64,000 nt of DNA. Origin: Mycolicibacterium iranicum (lineage in GTDB: Bacteria; Actinomycetota; Actinomycetes; Mycobacteriales; Mycobacteriaceae). The translations under genes were made by a program, and so were the position numbers. The stretch's first letter is position 1, and each line of letters starts with the position of its first letter. Positions 41,867 through 51,593 of the stretch are shown here, piece after piece. The DNA lies in contig NZ_LWCS01000018.1 in the NCBI RefSeq assembly GCF_001650495.1, positions 62,001-126,000 of the forward strand. Reading direction: 5' to 3'. The notes below the pieces were generated by a model, which worked only from the letters and a program-made list of their open reading frames with translations, did no database searches and was not told the origin of the DNA.

Positions 41867-42768
41867 TCGAGCTGCACGGTCTGACCAAGGACTACGGAAC
41901 ACGCCGGGCCGTCGACGGGCTGACCTGCACCGTCGAGCCCGGGGTGGTGACCGGATTCCTCGGCCCCAACGGCGCGGGCAAGACCACCACGATGCGGATG
42001 GTTCTCGGCCTGGACCACCCCACTTCGGGCACCGCGACCATTGACGGCAAGCGCTATCGGCAGCTGGTCGATCCGTTGCGCGCGGTCGGTGCGCTCCTGG
42101 ACGCCAGGCAGGTCCATCCGAACCGCGCCGTGCGCGACCACCTGCGCTGGATCGCAGCGACCAACCGCATCGAGAAGAGCAGGGTCGACGACGTCCTCGA
42201 CATGGTGGGGCTTTCCGCGGTCGCCGGCTCGCGCGCCGGCACGCTGTCTCTGGGTATGAGCCAGCGGCTCGGGATCGCGGCAGCACTGATCGGCGATCCC
42301 CCGGTGCTGTTGTTCGACGAACCGGTCAACGGCCTCGACCCCGAAGGCATCCACTGGGTGCGGACGCTGATGCGCACCCTGGCGGCGGAGGGCCGCACCG
42401 TGCTGGTGTCCAGCCATCTGCTCTCGGAGATGGCCAACACCGCCGACCGTCTCGTGGTCATCGGCAAGGGCAGGCTGATCGCGGCGACGTCAGTGGCCGA
42501 GTTCGTCGGTCGCTCCGGTGGTGCCGACGTCCGGGTGCGCAGCCCGCAGCTGCGCGAGTTGTCCGCCGTCCTGACCGCGGCCGGCCTCAGCGTGCAGGAG
42601 GACGGATCAGGTCTGACGGTGCGCGACACCACAACGGACGCGGTCGGCGAACTCGCCGCACGGAATGCGATCGCGCTGCACGAGCTCAGCGCGCAGCAGG
42701 TGTCGCTCGAGCAGGCCTACCTGGCTTCCACCGACGACGCCACCGAATACCGGGGCAGGTCGCAGTGA
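41863..42768 (+). CDS. ABC transporter ATP-binding protein (export type)
   Basis: A 301-residue ATPase of the DrrA/antibiotic-export class. Walker A GPNGAGKTT is near residue 32, the Q-loop region follows, the signature reads LSLGMSQRLG, Walker B LLFDEPVNGLD, and SSHLLSEM is the H-loop. The C-terminal 90 residues are the variable extension typical of this class. GTG 41863 overlaps the SGNH stop. Paired with the permease downstream. Confidence 0.93.
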   Translation: MIELHGLTKDYGTRRAVDGLTCTVEPGVVTGFLGPNGAGKTTTMRMVLGLDHPTSGTATIDGKRYRQLVDPLRAVGALLDARQVHPNRAVRDHLRWIAATNRIEKSRVDDVLDMVGLSAVAGSRAGTLSLGMSQRLGIAAALIGDPPVLLFDEPVNGLDPEGIHWVRTLMRTLAAEGRTVLVSSHLLSEMANTADRLVVIGKGRLIAATSVAEFVGRSGGADVRVRSPQLRELSAVLTAAGLSVQEDGSGLTVRDTTTDAVGELAARNAIALHELSAQQVSLEQAYLASTDDATEYRGRSQ

Positions 42769-43514
42769 TCGGCCCCGTGCTGAACGCCGAGCGCATCAAG
42801 CTGACGACCCTGCGGTCCCCGTTGTGGTCGGCGGGCGCCGCGGCGACGCTGAGCTTGGGTCTGGCGGCCCTGCAGGCATCGGTCGCCTACGGCTACGAGC
42901 GCATGACCGTCGCGTCGGCATGTCTGGGTGTCGCCGTCTTCGGGGTACCGGTGCTGATGATCGTCGCTGCGATGACCGTGACGAGCGAGTACCGCAGCGG
43001 ACTGATCGCGACCACCTTCATGGCAACCCCGCATCGGACGTCGGTGGTGTGCGCCAAAGCGCTTGTCGCGGCCGTGTTCTCGGCTGGGTCCGCGGTGGTG
43101 ATGGTGTTCGGGTCGGTCATGGTCGCGAGGCTGGTCGCCGAGCCCGGCGTTGCCGACGGCATGACGGTGGCCGCGACGGTGAGTTTCTCGGCCGGACTGG
43201 CGCTGTATGCGGCGCTGGCGGCCGTCCTCGGCGTGGGGGTCGCGGTGCTGCTTCGGCACACCGCGGGTGCGGTGACGGTTCTGCTGCTGTGGCCGCTGCT
43301 GGTCGAGCCGTTGCTGGGAAACCTGCCGGGCCGTGGCTGGGAGATCGGACCGTACCTGCCGTTCGCCAACGTCTTCCGGTTTCTCGACGTCCAGTGGCTG
43401 TTCCCCGAGTATGCGATGCATTGGGGCGCATGGGGTTCGCTCGGCTACTTCACCGGCATCGTCGGCGTGATTTTCGTCGCGGCACTTGTCACGGTGAACC
43501 GCCGCGACGCATAG
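42765..43514 (+). CDS. ABC transporter permease (ABC-2 type)
   Basis: A 249-residue integral membrane protein with about six hydrophobic segments, such as AAATLSLGLAALQASVA, GVAVFGVPVLMIVAAMTV, ALVAAVFSAGSAVVMVFGSV and GSLGYFTGIVGVIFVAALVTV. The loop TSEYRSGLIATTFMATP is typical of ABC-2 permeases. GTG 42765 overlaps the ATPase gene by 4 bp, so the two form one exporter. The substrate is unknown. Confidence 0.9.
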   Translation: MIGPVLNAERIKLTTLRSPLWSAGAAATLSLGLAALQASVAYGYERMTVASACLGVAVFGVPVLMIVAAMTVTSEYRSGLIATTFMATPHRTSVVCAKALVAAVFSAGSAVVMVFGSVMVARLVAEPGVADGMTVAATVSFSAGLALYAALAAVLGVGVAVLLRHTAGAVTVLLLWPLLVEPLLGNLPGRGWEIGPYLPFANVFRFLDVQWLFPEYAMHWGAWGSLGYFTGIVGVIFVAALVTVNRRDA

Positions 43515-43515
43515 C

Positions 43516-44436
43516 ATGGCTGCGATGACCGCTCCGGACGCACTGACGTTCAGCTTGCCCCACCTCGACGTCGCCGCGCTGTCGTGGGGACCACCCGACG
43601 GTCGGCTTGCGCTGTGCCTGCACGGTTTCCCCGACAGCGCGTGGGGATGGCACAAACTGGCGCCTATGCTGGCCGACAAGGGTTTTCGAGTCGTCGCCCC
43701 GTTCTTGCGGGGATATGCTCCCACGGGGCCCGCCGCCGACGGCGATTACCACATCGGCGCACTCATGTACGACGCGCTGGCCGTGCACAGGGAACTCGGG
43801 TCACCCGCGGACGCCGTGCTGATCGGTCACGACTGGGGCGCATTCGCGACGAATGCGATCGCCGCGTATCCGGATACGCCCTTTGCCGAACATATTTCGA
43901 TCGCGGTGCCGCCGGTGGGGGCGATAAACCGCACCCGTGGAACAATCGCGCGTCAGCTGCGGATGATGCCGCGTCAGTTGCGCAACAGCTGGTACATCTT
44001 GTTCTTTCAGCTACCCGGGCTGCCCGAACGGCTGCTGCCCCGGGTGATCCCGCGGCTGTGGCACGACTGGGGACCGGCGGGCTACGACACCGCCACCGAA
44101 CTCGACGAGGCGCTGACCGCGCTGCCGAGCCCGGCGCACCGCCGGGCCGCGGTCGGCTACTACCGCGCCATGGTCCGCCCGTCGCGACCCGCCGATCGGT
44201 ACGCCGAACTGCAGAAGTGGTGCTTCGAGCTACCACAGGTACCCATCCTGCATCTGCAGGGGGAGCAGGACGGCGCTATGCAGGCCGGCTACTGCGAGCC
44301 GATGCTGCCGGTCCTCGAACCAGGCAGTCGAGTGATCGTGATTCCCGCGGCCGGGCATTTCCTCCAGATCGAGCGACCGCAGGTCGCCGCCGAGGCCATC
44401 CTCGACTACCTCGGTGACCGCCGCGGGCCGCGCTAA
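43516..44436 (+). CDS. Alpha/beta hydrolase (epoxide hydrolase-like)
   Basis: A 306-residue alpha/beta-hydrolase. HGFPDSAWGWHKLAP gives the oxyanion region, GHDWGAFATNAIA the nucleophile elbow with Asp rather than Ser, and GHFLQIERPQ the catalytic His. An Asp nucleophile is the hallmark of epoxide hydrolases and haloalkane dehalogenases. ATG 43516 is used; ATG 43525 also fits. It follows the exporter genes after 1 bp. The lpqL start lies 10 bp after its stop. Confidence 0.9.
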   Translation: MAAMTAPDALTFSLPHLDVAALSWGPPDGRLALCLHGFPDSAWGWHKLAPMLADKGFRVVAPFLRGYAPTGPAADGDYHIGALMYDALAVHRELGSPADAVLIGHDWGAFATNAIAAYPDTPFAEHISIAVPPVGAINRTRGTIARQLRMMPRQLRNSWYILFFQLPGLPERLLPRVIPRLWHDWGPAGYDTATELDEALTALPSPAHRRAAVGYYRAMVRPSRPADRYAELQKWCFELPQVPILHLQGEQDGAMQAGYCEPMLPVLEPGSRVIVIPAAGHFLQIERPQVAAEAILDYLGDRRGPR

Positions 44437-44446
44437 CGTGGTGGTC

Positions 44447-45946
44447 GTGACCCGCAGAAGACTCATGACCGTGCTGGCTGCCGTTGTGCTGACGGTCGGC
44501 GGTTGTGGGCGCGAACCCAGTCCGGCGCCGCAACCGGCGCCCGACCCGGCTGCTGCTAGCGAGTTCGCCGATGAGTTGGCGCAGTCGGTCACCTTCGAGG
44601 CCATGATGACGCACCTGACGAAGCTGCAGGAGATCGCCGATGCCAACGGCGGTAACCGCGCCCTCGGTCAGCCCGGCTACGACGCGAGCGTCGACTATGT
44701 AGCCGACGCGCTGCGGGACAAGGGTTTCGACGTCGATACACCGGAGTTCGAGGTCAAGATCCCGTGGGCGGACGAGCCTTCGCTGACCGTCGCCGGCACC
44801 AGGGTCGAGGCCAAGCCGATGGAGTACACGCTCGGCACTCCCGAGGGCGGGACGTCCGGGCCGATCGTCGTCGCCCGATCTGAGGACACCCCCGGATGTA
44901 CCGCCAGCGACTATGACGGTCTCCCCGTCGAGGGCGCGGTCGTGCTCGTCGACCGCGGTTCCTGCCCGTTCGGCGGGAAGCAGGCGGTGGCTGCGCAACG
45001 CGGCGCGGTGGCGCTGATCGTGGCCAACAACGAGGACGGCGAAGAAATCCCCGGCGGTACCCTCGGCAGTTCCACCGAGGTGAAGATTCCCGTCATCAGC
45101 GTCACGAAGGCCACGGGCGAGCAACTGCGCCGAGAGCCGGGCGCACGTGCGGAGATCAATCTCAACGCCGGCGTCCGGATCGAGCGAACCCGCAACGTCA
45201 TCGCACAGACCAAGACGGGATCGACCGCCGACGTGGTCGTGGTCGGGGCCCATCTGGACAGCGTGCCGGAGGGCCCGGGCATCAACGACAACGGTTCAGG
45301 TGTGGCCGCAGTGCTGGAAACCGCGCTGCAACTGGGAAGCTCACCCCAGGTGGCCAACGCCGTCCGGTTCGCCTTCTGGGGCGCTGAGGAGACCGGGCTG
45401 CTCGGCTCCAACGACTACGTGGCGTCACTGGACATCGAGGCGCTGCGGGACATCGCGCTCTACCTCAACTTCGACATGCTCGGATCCCCCAACCCTGGGT
45501 ATTTCACCTACGACGGCGACCAGTCCGCCACTCCGGACCCCCGCGCAGGCGTGCCGCGGGTCCCCGAGGGCTCGGCGGGGGTCGAACGTACCCTCATGGC
45601 CTACCTCGACCGCGCCGGAAAGCCCGGGGAGGACACGTCGTTCGACGGCCGGTCCGACTACGACGGGTTCACGCGGGCGGGTGTGCCCGCGGGGGGCTTG
45701 TTCTCTGGAGCCGGGGAGAAGATGTCGGCCGAGCAGGCCGAGCTGTGGAGCGGAGAGGCCGACCAGCCGTTCGACCCGAACTATCACAAGGCCACCGACA
45801 CCCTGGAGCAGATCGACGAGACGGCCATGCGGATCCACGGCAGCGGGGTCGCCTACGCGGTGGCGTTGTACGCGCAGGACCAGCGCGGCCGCAACGGTAT
45901 CCCGTTGCGGGAGGACCGCACCCGCCATCAGCTGACCACGCCATGA
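44447..45946 (+). CDS. lpqL: Lipoprotein aminopeptidase LpqL (M28 family)
   Basis: A 499-residue exported lipoprotein. The lipobox VGGC follows a hydrophobic helix after VTRRRLMTVLAA. A PA domain lies in the middle (about 130-240). The M28 peptidase core has VVGAHLDSVPEGPGINDNGSG (His and Asp zinc ligands), FWGAEETGLLGS (Glu pair), NFDMLGSPN and DPNYHKATDT (last His). It removes N-terminal residues from peptides. GTG 44447 is preferred to 44438/44441. It overlaps the paralogue by 4 bp. Confidence 0.9.
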   Translation: MTRRRLMTVLAAVVLTVGGCGREPSPAPQPAPDPAAASEFADELAQSVTFEAMMTHLTKLQEIADANGGNRALGQPGYDASVDYVADALRDKGFDVDTPEFEVKIPWADEPSLTVAGTRVEAKPMEYTLGTPEGGTSGPIVVARSEDTPGCTASDYDGLPVEGAVVLVDRGSCPFGGKQAVAAQRGAVALIVANNEDGEEIPGGTLGSSTEVKIPVISVTKATGEQLRREPGARAEINLNAGVRIERTRNVIAQTKTGSTADVVVVGAHLDSVPEGPGINDNGSGVAAVLETALQLGSSPQVANAVRFAFWGAEETGLLGSNDYVASLDIEALRDIALYLNFDMLGSPNPGYFTYDGDQSATPDPRAGVPRVPEGSAGVERTLMAYLDRAGKPGEDTSFDGRSDYDGFTRAGVPAGGLFSGAGEKMSAEQAELWSGEADQPFDPNYHKATDTLEQIDETAMRIHGSGVAYAVALYAQDQRGRNGIPLREDRTRHQLTTP

Positions 45947-47397
45947 GTGCTCGGCGGTTGGCTGCTGCGATCGTCGCGGCGAGTGCACTCGTCGCCTCCT
46001 GCTCCTCACCGAGTGCACCGCCGCCGGTGGCGCAGTGGGGTCCCGACCTTGCCGAGAAGGTGACCATCGACGGTGTCTACGGCCACCTCCTCAAGCTGCA
46101 GGAGATCGCCGACGCCAACGACGGGAACCGGGCTGACGGGTCACCCGGCTATCAGGCGAGCGTGGATTATGTCGCACAATCGCTGCGCGACAAGGGTTTC
46201 GACGTTCAGACGCCGGAGTTCGAACGGCTCTCCGGTTCCCGAGGCGGTAGGCCGGTGCTGACGGTTGCGGGCCGCAACTTCCGGGTAGAGCAGGCCTCCC
46301 TGATGATCACCACGCCGCCCGGGGGGCTGGAGGCGATCACGTTGCGACCCCGCAGGCCGGCCGGATGCACGGCCGCCGACTACGGCACCGTCTCGGTGGC
46401 CGAGGCGATCGCCGTCGTCGACGACACCGGGTGCTCGATCGTCGACAAGCAGCGCGTTGCCGTCGGGGAAGGCGCCGTCGGGGTGCTGGTGGTCAGCCAG
46501 GCCACGCCGACGCGGCCCGTGGGTGCTCCGCCCACACTGTTCACCCCGGGCTACTACAACGATCTGACGGTGCCGGTCGGCATCATCGACCCGGCAGCGG
46601 ACGCCGCCCTGCGCCGTACCGATTCCGAGGTCACGCTCGTCCTGGACAACAAGCCCGTCATGACGACATCGCGAAATGTCATCGCGCAGACCAAGACCGG
46701 CGATACGAAGAACGTCGTGGTCGTCGGCGCGCACCTCGACAGCGTGCAGTCGGGAGCCGGTATCAACGACAACGGATCGGGTGTGGCCACAGTGTTGGAG
46801 ACGGCGCTGCAACTCGGCGGCGAGCCCGGGACGGCCAACGCGGTGCGGTTCGCGTTCTGGGGGGCCGAGGAAGGTTCCAGGACATACCTGCGCTCCCTGA
46901 GCAAGGAGCAGCTCGACGACATCGCGCTGTATCTCAACTTCGACGTGCTGGGCTCGCCCAACGCAGGCTACTTCACCGACGATGGCGACCAGTCGACCCA
47001 GACGGGCGATTTCACGCCTGCGCCCGACGGCAGCGCCGGCATCGAGCGCACCCTCGCCGGACGGCTGCTGCTGACGGGCGTGCGCCCGGCGGACATTCCG
47101 CTGCAGCGAGTCACCGACTACGCGCCCTTCCTGGCCGCCGGCGTTCCGGTCGGCGGCCTGACCACCGGCTCGTCACAGGTCAAAACCCCTGTGCAAGCGC
47201 GACTCTGGGGCGGCCGCGAAGGAGTCGCCTTCGATCCGAACTATCACACCCGGCTCGACAACATCGACAACATCGACCGGGACGCGCTGGCGGTCATGGC
47301 ATCCGCGGCCGCCTACGGTATCGGCACCTACGCGCAGTCGGTCGAGGGGGTCAACGGGGTGCCTGCGCGTGATCAGCGCGACCGGCGTATGCCTTAG
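45943..47397 (+). CDS. Second LpqL-like M28 lipoprotein peptidase (tandem paralogue)
   Basis: A 484-residue lipoprotein. The lipobox ALVASC follows MSARRLAAAIVAAS. Zinc-ligand motifs are all kept: VVGAHLDSVQSGAGINDNGSG, FWGAEEGSRTYLRSL, NFDVLGSPNAG and DPNYHTRLDN. The N-terminal half (YGHLLKLQEIADANDGNRADG) mirrors LpqL closely, so it is a tandem duplication. The loop after the Glu pair is shorter than in LpqL, and the middle differs, so specificity may differ. ATG 45943 overlaps lpqL. The 3' end overlaps the convergent Rieske gene by 47 bp. Confidence 0.9.
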   Translation: MSARRLAAAIVAASALVASCSSPSAPPPVAQWGPDLAEKVTIDGVYGHLLKLQEIADANDGNRADGSPGYQASVDYVAQSLRDKGFDVQTPEFERLSGSRGGRPVLTVAGRNFRVEQASLMITTPPGGLEAITLRPRRPAGCTAADYGTVSVAEAIAVVDDTGCSIVDKQRVAVGEGAVGVLVVSQATPTRPVGAPPTLFTPGYYNDLTVPVGIIDPAADAALRRTDSEVTLVLDNKPVMTTSRNVIAQTKTGDTKNVVVVGAHLDSVQSGAGINDNGSGVATVLETALQLGGEPGTANAVRFAFWGAEEGSRTYLRSLSKEQLDDIALYLNFDVLGSPNAGYFTDDGDQSTQTGDFTPAPDGSAGIERTLAGRLLLTGVRPADIPLQRVTDYAPFLAAGVPVGGLTTGSSQVKTPVQARLWGGREGVAFDPNYHTRLDNIDNIDRDALAVMASAAAYGIGTYAQSVEGVNGVPARDQRDRRMP

Positions 47398-48520
47398 CCA
47401 CGCGTGTGACGAACGCGTAGACGCCGTCCTCGTCGGGGGCGAGCGGGCCGGGCTTCGCATGGGGTGAACTCAGCCCGCGTTGCACGGACTCACAAGCAGC
47501 CCAGTCCTGCCGATTGGTCAGGTCCCAGAAGTCCACCGCATAGGACGGATCGAAATCCTCCTGAGCGACAACATCTTTCGGGAAGGCCCAGGAGCACTCG
47601 ACATGTGTGCGGTCGGCGGCCAGCGGTGTCATCAGGTGCGTCATCACATAGTCGGGGTGAAGGCTGACCAGCAGATTCGGAAAGCCCACGAGGTACATCA
47701 CGCTGCGGAGTTCACGCTCTGAGAGACCTCTGATCGGGGCGCCCCCGCTCTTGCCGGTCAACGACATCGTCTCCGCGCCGTCGACGATCGCCATCCACCC
47801 GCCCATCCATGACCCCGCCAGGTCGATGTTCTCGCCACTGGTGGGTGGGCTGATCCGGGACAGCTCGGGGTGAATGCTGGCGCAGTGGTAGCACTCCTGG
47901 TAGTTCTCGGCGATCACCTTCCAGTTTGTGGCCAGCTCGTAGGAGTGGCGGGCGACGATCCGCAGATCCTCCGGTCGGTAGGGTCCGACCACGTCCTCCA
48001 GCCCCGCGACGTGATGGGAGAACTCGACGTCCTCACCGCTGGCGTCGACGAACAACCAGCCGTGCCAGTCGACCAGTCGCAGCTCGGCGAGCCCGAACTC
48101 GCCGGCGTCAAATCCGTTGATCTCACCGAACCCCGGTGCGTTGCGCAGGCTTCCGTCGAGCTTGTACGACCAGGCATGGTAGGGGCACACGATGCTGCGG
48201 CCCCGGGTCGTCGCATTACACGCAAGCAGTTCGTGGCCGCGGTGCCTGCAGGTGTTGGCAAATGCCCGAACCCGGTCTTCGCCGCGGACCAACAGAATTC
48301 CATTGGGACCGTTGCCGGTTGCCCGCTGGGTCCCGACGGCGGCGAGATCGCCCGCGTGGCCGACACATGTCCAGCCGGAGAAGATGTTGCGCTGCTCCCA
48401 GTCGAAGACGGCCTGATCGACGTACGCCTCGCGGGGCAACATGCGCGACTGGCCGAACGGGGCCAGCGCGGCGGCGAGGCCGTCGGCGGGCACGGGAGCC
48501 GGAGCCTGCTGTTTGAACAT
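47351..48520 (-). CDS. Rieske-type aromatic/amine ring-hydroxylating oxygenase, alpha subunit
   Basis: A 389-residue oxygenase subunit. The Rieske cluster motif is CRHRGH and CPYHAW, about 90-115. The mononuclear iron site reads ENYQECYHCASIHPE (two His, with Asp later). It resembles the GbcA/choline-monooxygenase-like branch (FANTCRHRGHELLACNA region; NWKVIAENYQECYHC), which oxidises quaternary amines or related compounds. It is the last gene of a minus-strand operon after the ABC importer. No reductase or beta subunit is in the window. Confidence 0.9.
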   Translation of the reverse strand: MFKQQAPAPVPADGLAAALAPFGQSRMLPREAYVDQAVFDWEQRNIFSGWTCVGHAGDLAAVGTQRATGNGPNGILLVRGEDRVRAFANTCRHRGHELLACNATTRGRSIVCPYHAWSYKLDGSLRNAPGFGEINGFDAGEFGLAELRLVDWHGWLFVDASGEDVEFSHHVAGLEDVVGPYRPEDLRIVARHSYELATNWKVIAENYQECYHCASIHPELSRISPPTSGENIDLAGSWMGGWMAIVDGAETMSLTGKSGGAPIRGLSERELRSVMYLVGFPNLLVSLHPDYVMTHLMTPLAADRTHVECSWAFPKDVVAQEDFDPSYAVDFWDLTNRQDWAACESVQRGLSSPHAKPGPLAPDEDGVYAFVTRVAKAYAGRADHAQAPR

Positions 48521-48537
48521 ACAGTCAGCTTAGTCGG

Positions 48538-49428
48538 TCACATCTCGCCTGCAAAGGCTCCGATACCGCGTTCTGCGGTGTCGTCGTTGCGGGTCATCCG
48601 GCGGAACACCAGGTAGCCGATGGTGACCGCAGCGAGGGCGGTGAGTAGTAAAAGCGTCGCGAGGGCATTGAGAGCGGGCGTCGGTGCGCCACGGGCGGTG
48701 TTGTAGATCTTCACCGACACGGGTTCCGACGCGGCGCCGCCGGACAGGTAGCGGACCATCACGAAGTCGTCGATGACGTCGGCGAACACCAGCACCGTGC
48801 TGGCGAAGATGGCAGGCATCAGCATCGGCATGATCACCCGGCGCAGCGCCCCCAGTGGTGACGCACCGAGATCCATTGCGGCCTCCTCGTATTGGGGGCC
48901 GATGGTGGCCAGCCGAGCACGCACCAGTACGGCGGGATAGGAAACCTGGAACGTGACGAGGCCGATCACCTGCGCGGTGGTGCCGAGTTGGATCGGCAGC
49001 GCCACGGTGGTGATCACGAACAGCAGCGACACCGCCAGCAGCACCTCCGGCAGCACGAATGCCAGCAGCATCAGGAAATTGGCCCCAGACGGCAACCTGC
49101 CGCGCCACCGGTCGATGCCGATGGCGAACAGTACGCCGAGCGGCACGGTGATGATCGTCGTGATCACGCCCAGCTTAAGCGTCTGCAACAGTGCGTTGTG
49201 CAGGGTCGCGTCGTGCCACACCGACAATGTCTCGTCACCCCAGTACCACCGGAACGAGAAGCCCTGCCAGACAGTGCGCGACCGGCCGTCGTTGAACGAG
49301 TACGCGACGGCAACCAGCACCGGTAGCAGTGACCACAACAGGTAGCCGATCGTCACGGCGACCAGTACCCGCGGCGGGCGCCACGGATCGTTCCACCACG
49401 CCACGGGACCCTTCATGCGCCGGCTCAT
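48538..49428 (-). CDS. potC: ABC transporter permease, spermidine/putrescine type (PotC-like)
   Basis: A 296-residue inner-membrane permease with six helices. The ATPase-contact EAA loop reads EEAAMDLGASPLGALRRVIMP, and the VLPEVLLAVSLLFVI and SVKIYN regions match PotC. It follows the PotB gene, whose ATG-TGA overlap (49425-49428) shows coupling. It is 17 bp from the Rieske gene. Substrate could be a polyamine or another amine; the family does not decide it. Confidence 0.92.
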   Translation of the reverse strand: MSRRMKGPVAWWNDPWRPPRVLVAVTIGYLLWSLLPVLVAVAYSFNDGRSRTVWQGFSFRWYWGDETLSVWHDATLHNALLQTLKLGVITTIITVPLGVLFAIGIDRWRGRLPSGANFLMLLAFVLPEVLLAVSLLFVITTVALPIQLGTTAQVIGLVTFQVSYPAVLVRARLATIGPQYEEAAMDLGASPLGALRRVIMPMLMPAIFASTVLVFADVIDDFVMVRYLSGGAASEPVSVKIYNTARGAPTPALNALATLLLLTALAAVTIGYLVFRRMTRNDDTAERGIGAFAGEM

Positions 49429-50357
49429 TGGGCGACGTCGTCTCGGCGCGCGGTGACTCTGATGTAGTACAGCATCGGCATCAGGGCGACCAGGAACACC
49501 AGCAACACGAACGCGCCGGCCTGCCCGGTCTGCCCCGGTGTCAGCACGCTGTCGTTGATCAGGTTGCCCACCATCGCCGTCTTCGGCGACGCCGAGAGCA
49601 TGTCGCTGGTGAAGTAGTCGCCCAGCATGGGTAGGCAGGTGAGCAGCACGGCAGCGACGATGGTGGGTCTGCTCAACGGCAACGTCACCCGCCAGAACGA
49701 CGACACGCGGTTGGCGCCGAGGTCGCGCGATGCCTCGAGGACCGGCTGGGACAGCCGGTCCAGGCCTGCGTAGAGGGGCAGGATCATGTACGGCACATAG
49801 CCGTACACCAATCCGAGGATCACGACGACGGGTTGACCGGTAAGCCAGTTGATGTCCGGCGTGAACAGGCCACCCAGGCTGAGTACGGCGTTCACCAGGC
49901 CGTCGTCCTGTAACAGGTTGACCCAGGCGAACATCCGCATCATGTAGCTGATCCAGAACGGCGCGATCAATAGCGTGAGCAACAGCCCCTTGCGTCTACC
50001 CGACAGGCGGGCGACGTAGTACGCCACCGGAAACGCGATAAGGAGGCACAGGACGCTGGCAGTCAGGACGAACACCCCGGTGCGCAGCAGTGCCGGCCCG
50101 TAGACGCCGTTCTCGCCGACGATGTGGGTCAGGACGTAGGTGAACTGAGAAGGGTTCCACTGCGCAGGGTTCCATACCGGAACTGCCGTGCGGAAGATGG
50201 GGTCGACCGCCCCGAACACGATGCAGAGCACCACGTACATGGGTGCGACGAAGAACAGCAGCAGCCAGATGATGCCTGGCGCTGCAAGTGCCGGCCATAT
50301 CCCGCGGGCGCGGTTCAGGACCCGCCCGCCTTGAACGTGCGCCAGACGTTCTGCCAC
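49425..50357 (-). CDS. potB: ABC transporter permease, spermidine/putrescine type (PotB-like)
   Basis: A 310-residue permease. Helix 1 is IIWLLLFFVAPMYVVLCIVFGA. The EAA loop reads LEASRDLGANRVSSFWRVTLPLSRP, standard for the family. The C-terminal part has GDYFTSDMLSASPKTAMVGNLINDS, also typical of PotB. GTG 50357 overlaps the upstream solute-binding gene by 43 bp; no shorter start is evident. Coupled to potC. Confidence 0.92.
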   Translation of the reverse strand: MAERLAHVQGGRVLNRARGIWPALAAPGIIWLLLFFVAPMYVVLCIVFGAVDPIFRTAVPVWNPAQWNPSQFTYVLTHIVGENGVYGPALLRTGVFVLTASVLCLLIAFPVAYYVARLSGRRKGLLLTLLIAPFWISYMMRMFAWVNLLQDDGLVNAVLSLGGLFTPDINWLTGQPVVVILGLVYGYVPYMILPLYAGLDRLSQPVLEASRDLGANRVSSFWRVTLPLSRPTIVAAVLLTCLPMLGDYFTSDMLSASPKTAMVGNLINDSVLTPGQTGQAGAFVLLVFLVALMPMLYYIRVTARRDDVAQ

Positions 50358-51544
50358 GCGGCATCATTGGCGGGGTCGAGCTCGAGAATTCGGTACCCGG
50401 TATCGAACCAGTCGGGATTGACGATTGCCGAGGAGAGGTTCTCGGGAATGAAGCCGTCAGCGACGAGATTCGCGGGCTTGATCGAGTTCTGCGGCGGCTG
50501 ATAGCCGATGGCCGAGAAGTTCTGCATCGCCACCTCGGAGTCGAGCATGTGGTTGAGGAACAGGTGTGCGAGCACCGGATTCTTACCGCCCCTGAGCGTC
50601 ACCAGCATGTCGTTGTCGACCATGCCCTTGCCGTCGGCGGGGAACCAGTAGCGCAGGATCTCGGGCCCGGTTCCCTCGGGGAGGTAGGCCTGAGCGTTGA
50701 TGATGTCGCCGGACCACATCGCCGCCAGGCCGAGCTGACCGGCGGGGAGATCGTTGTAGGCCGTGATGGTGACCTTCGGCGAGGTGGCCGCGACGAGTGC
50801 TTTGAGCTGTTCGCCGACCATCGCGAGATCGGATTCGGACGAGGTGTTGATGTCGGTGATGCCCGCGCGCAGGAGCACCATGGCCATTGTGGTGTGCCAG
50901 TCGTCGAGAACGGCAGTCTTGCCCTTGTACCTCGGATCCCACAGCGAGTCGTAGGGATTGGCGACAGCGCCGATATCTTCGGGGACCTGATCGACCCGCC
51001 AGCCGATCCCCGTGGTGTAGATCGTGTAAGGCACGCTGTAGCGCCACTCCTGGTCGTACCAGGGGTTGGTGAAGCCGGGCCACACGTTCTTGATGTTCTC
51101 GATGTAGGTGTGGTTCAGCGGGCGGAGAAGGCCGCCGTTGACCAGCCGGCTGATCTCGGTGTAGTTGGCGTTGTAGATGTCGAAGTCCACACCGCTGCGC
51201 AGTTTCGTCAGGGCCTCGCCGCCGTCGTTGAACGTCGATATCTCGACGGCTACGCCGTATTTGTCCTCGAACGATTTGATCGCGTCCGGGCTGACGTAAT
51301 CGGCGTAGCTGTAGAGCTTCAGCGTGCCCTTCTCGGGGGCGAGGCCGTCGGCGATGGGTTTGTTGTCCTCGGGGATGTCCCACAGCACCGGACTGTCGGG
51401 GGTTGCCAGCTTGAGGGTGGGCGTTTCGGTGGACGGGCCCGACCCGCCACCGCAGGCGCTGAGCATCGCCCCGAGCGTGGGCGCGGATGCAGCGAGAATT
51501 GCTGCGCGAGTCAGGAACTGTCTGCGGGTGGTGGGCTCTGGCAT
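50315..51544 (-). CDS. potD: Polyamine-type solute-binding lipoprotein (PotD-like), Tat signal
   Basis: A 409-residue periplasmic binding protein of the spermidine/putrescine family. The N-terminus carries a twin-arginine signal, TTRRQFLTRAAILAAS, followed by the lipobox LSAC. Core marks are KLYSYADYVSPDAIKSFEDK, VDFDIYNANYTEISRL and YIENIKNVWPGF. ATG 51544 has GGGGAGG about 7 bp upstream. It is divergent from the aminotransferase gene, with the TetR-type operator between them. Confidence 0.93.
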   Translation of the reverse strand: MPEPTTRRQFLTRAAILAASAPTLGAMLSACGGGSGPSTETPTLKLATPDSPVLWDIPEDNKPIADGLAPEKGTLKLYSYADYVSPDAIKSFEDKYGVAVEISTFNDGGEALTKLRSGVDFDIYNANYTEISRLVNGGLLRPLNHTYIENIKNVWPGFTNPWYDQEWRYSVPYTIYTTGIGWRVDQVPEDIGAVANPYDSLWDPRYKGKTAVLDDWHTTMAMVLLRAGITDINTSSESDLAMVGEQLKALVAATSPKVTITAYNDLPAGQLGLAAMWSGDIINAQAYLPEGTGPEILRYWFPADGKGMVDNDMLVTLRGGKNPVLAHLFLNHMLDSEVAMQNFSAIGYQPPQNSIKPANLVADGFIPENLSSAIVNPDWFDTGYRILELDPANDAAWQNVWRTFKAGGS

Positions 51545-51593
51545 CTGAACCTCCCCGTTGCTTTCGCGGCTTGTCGCTGGTAGGACTCTCGCA

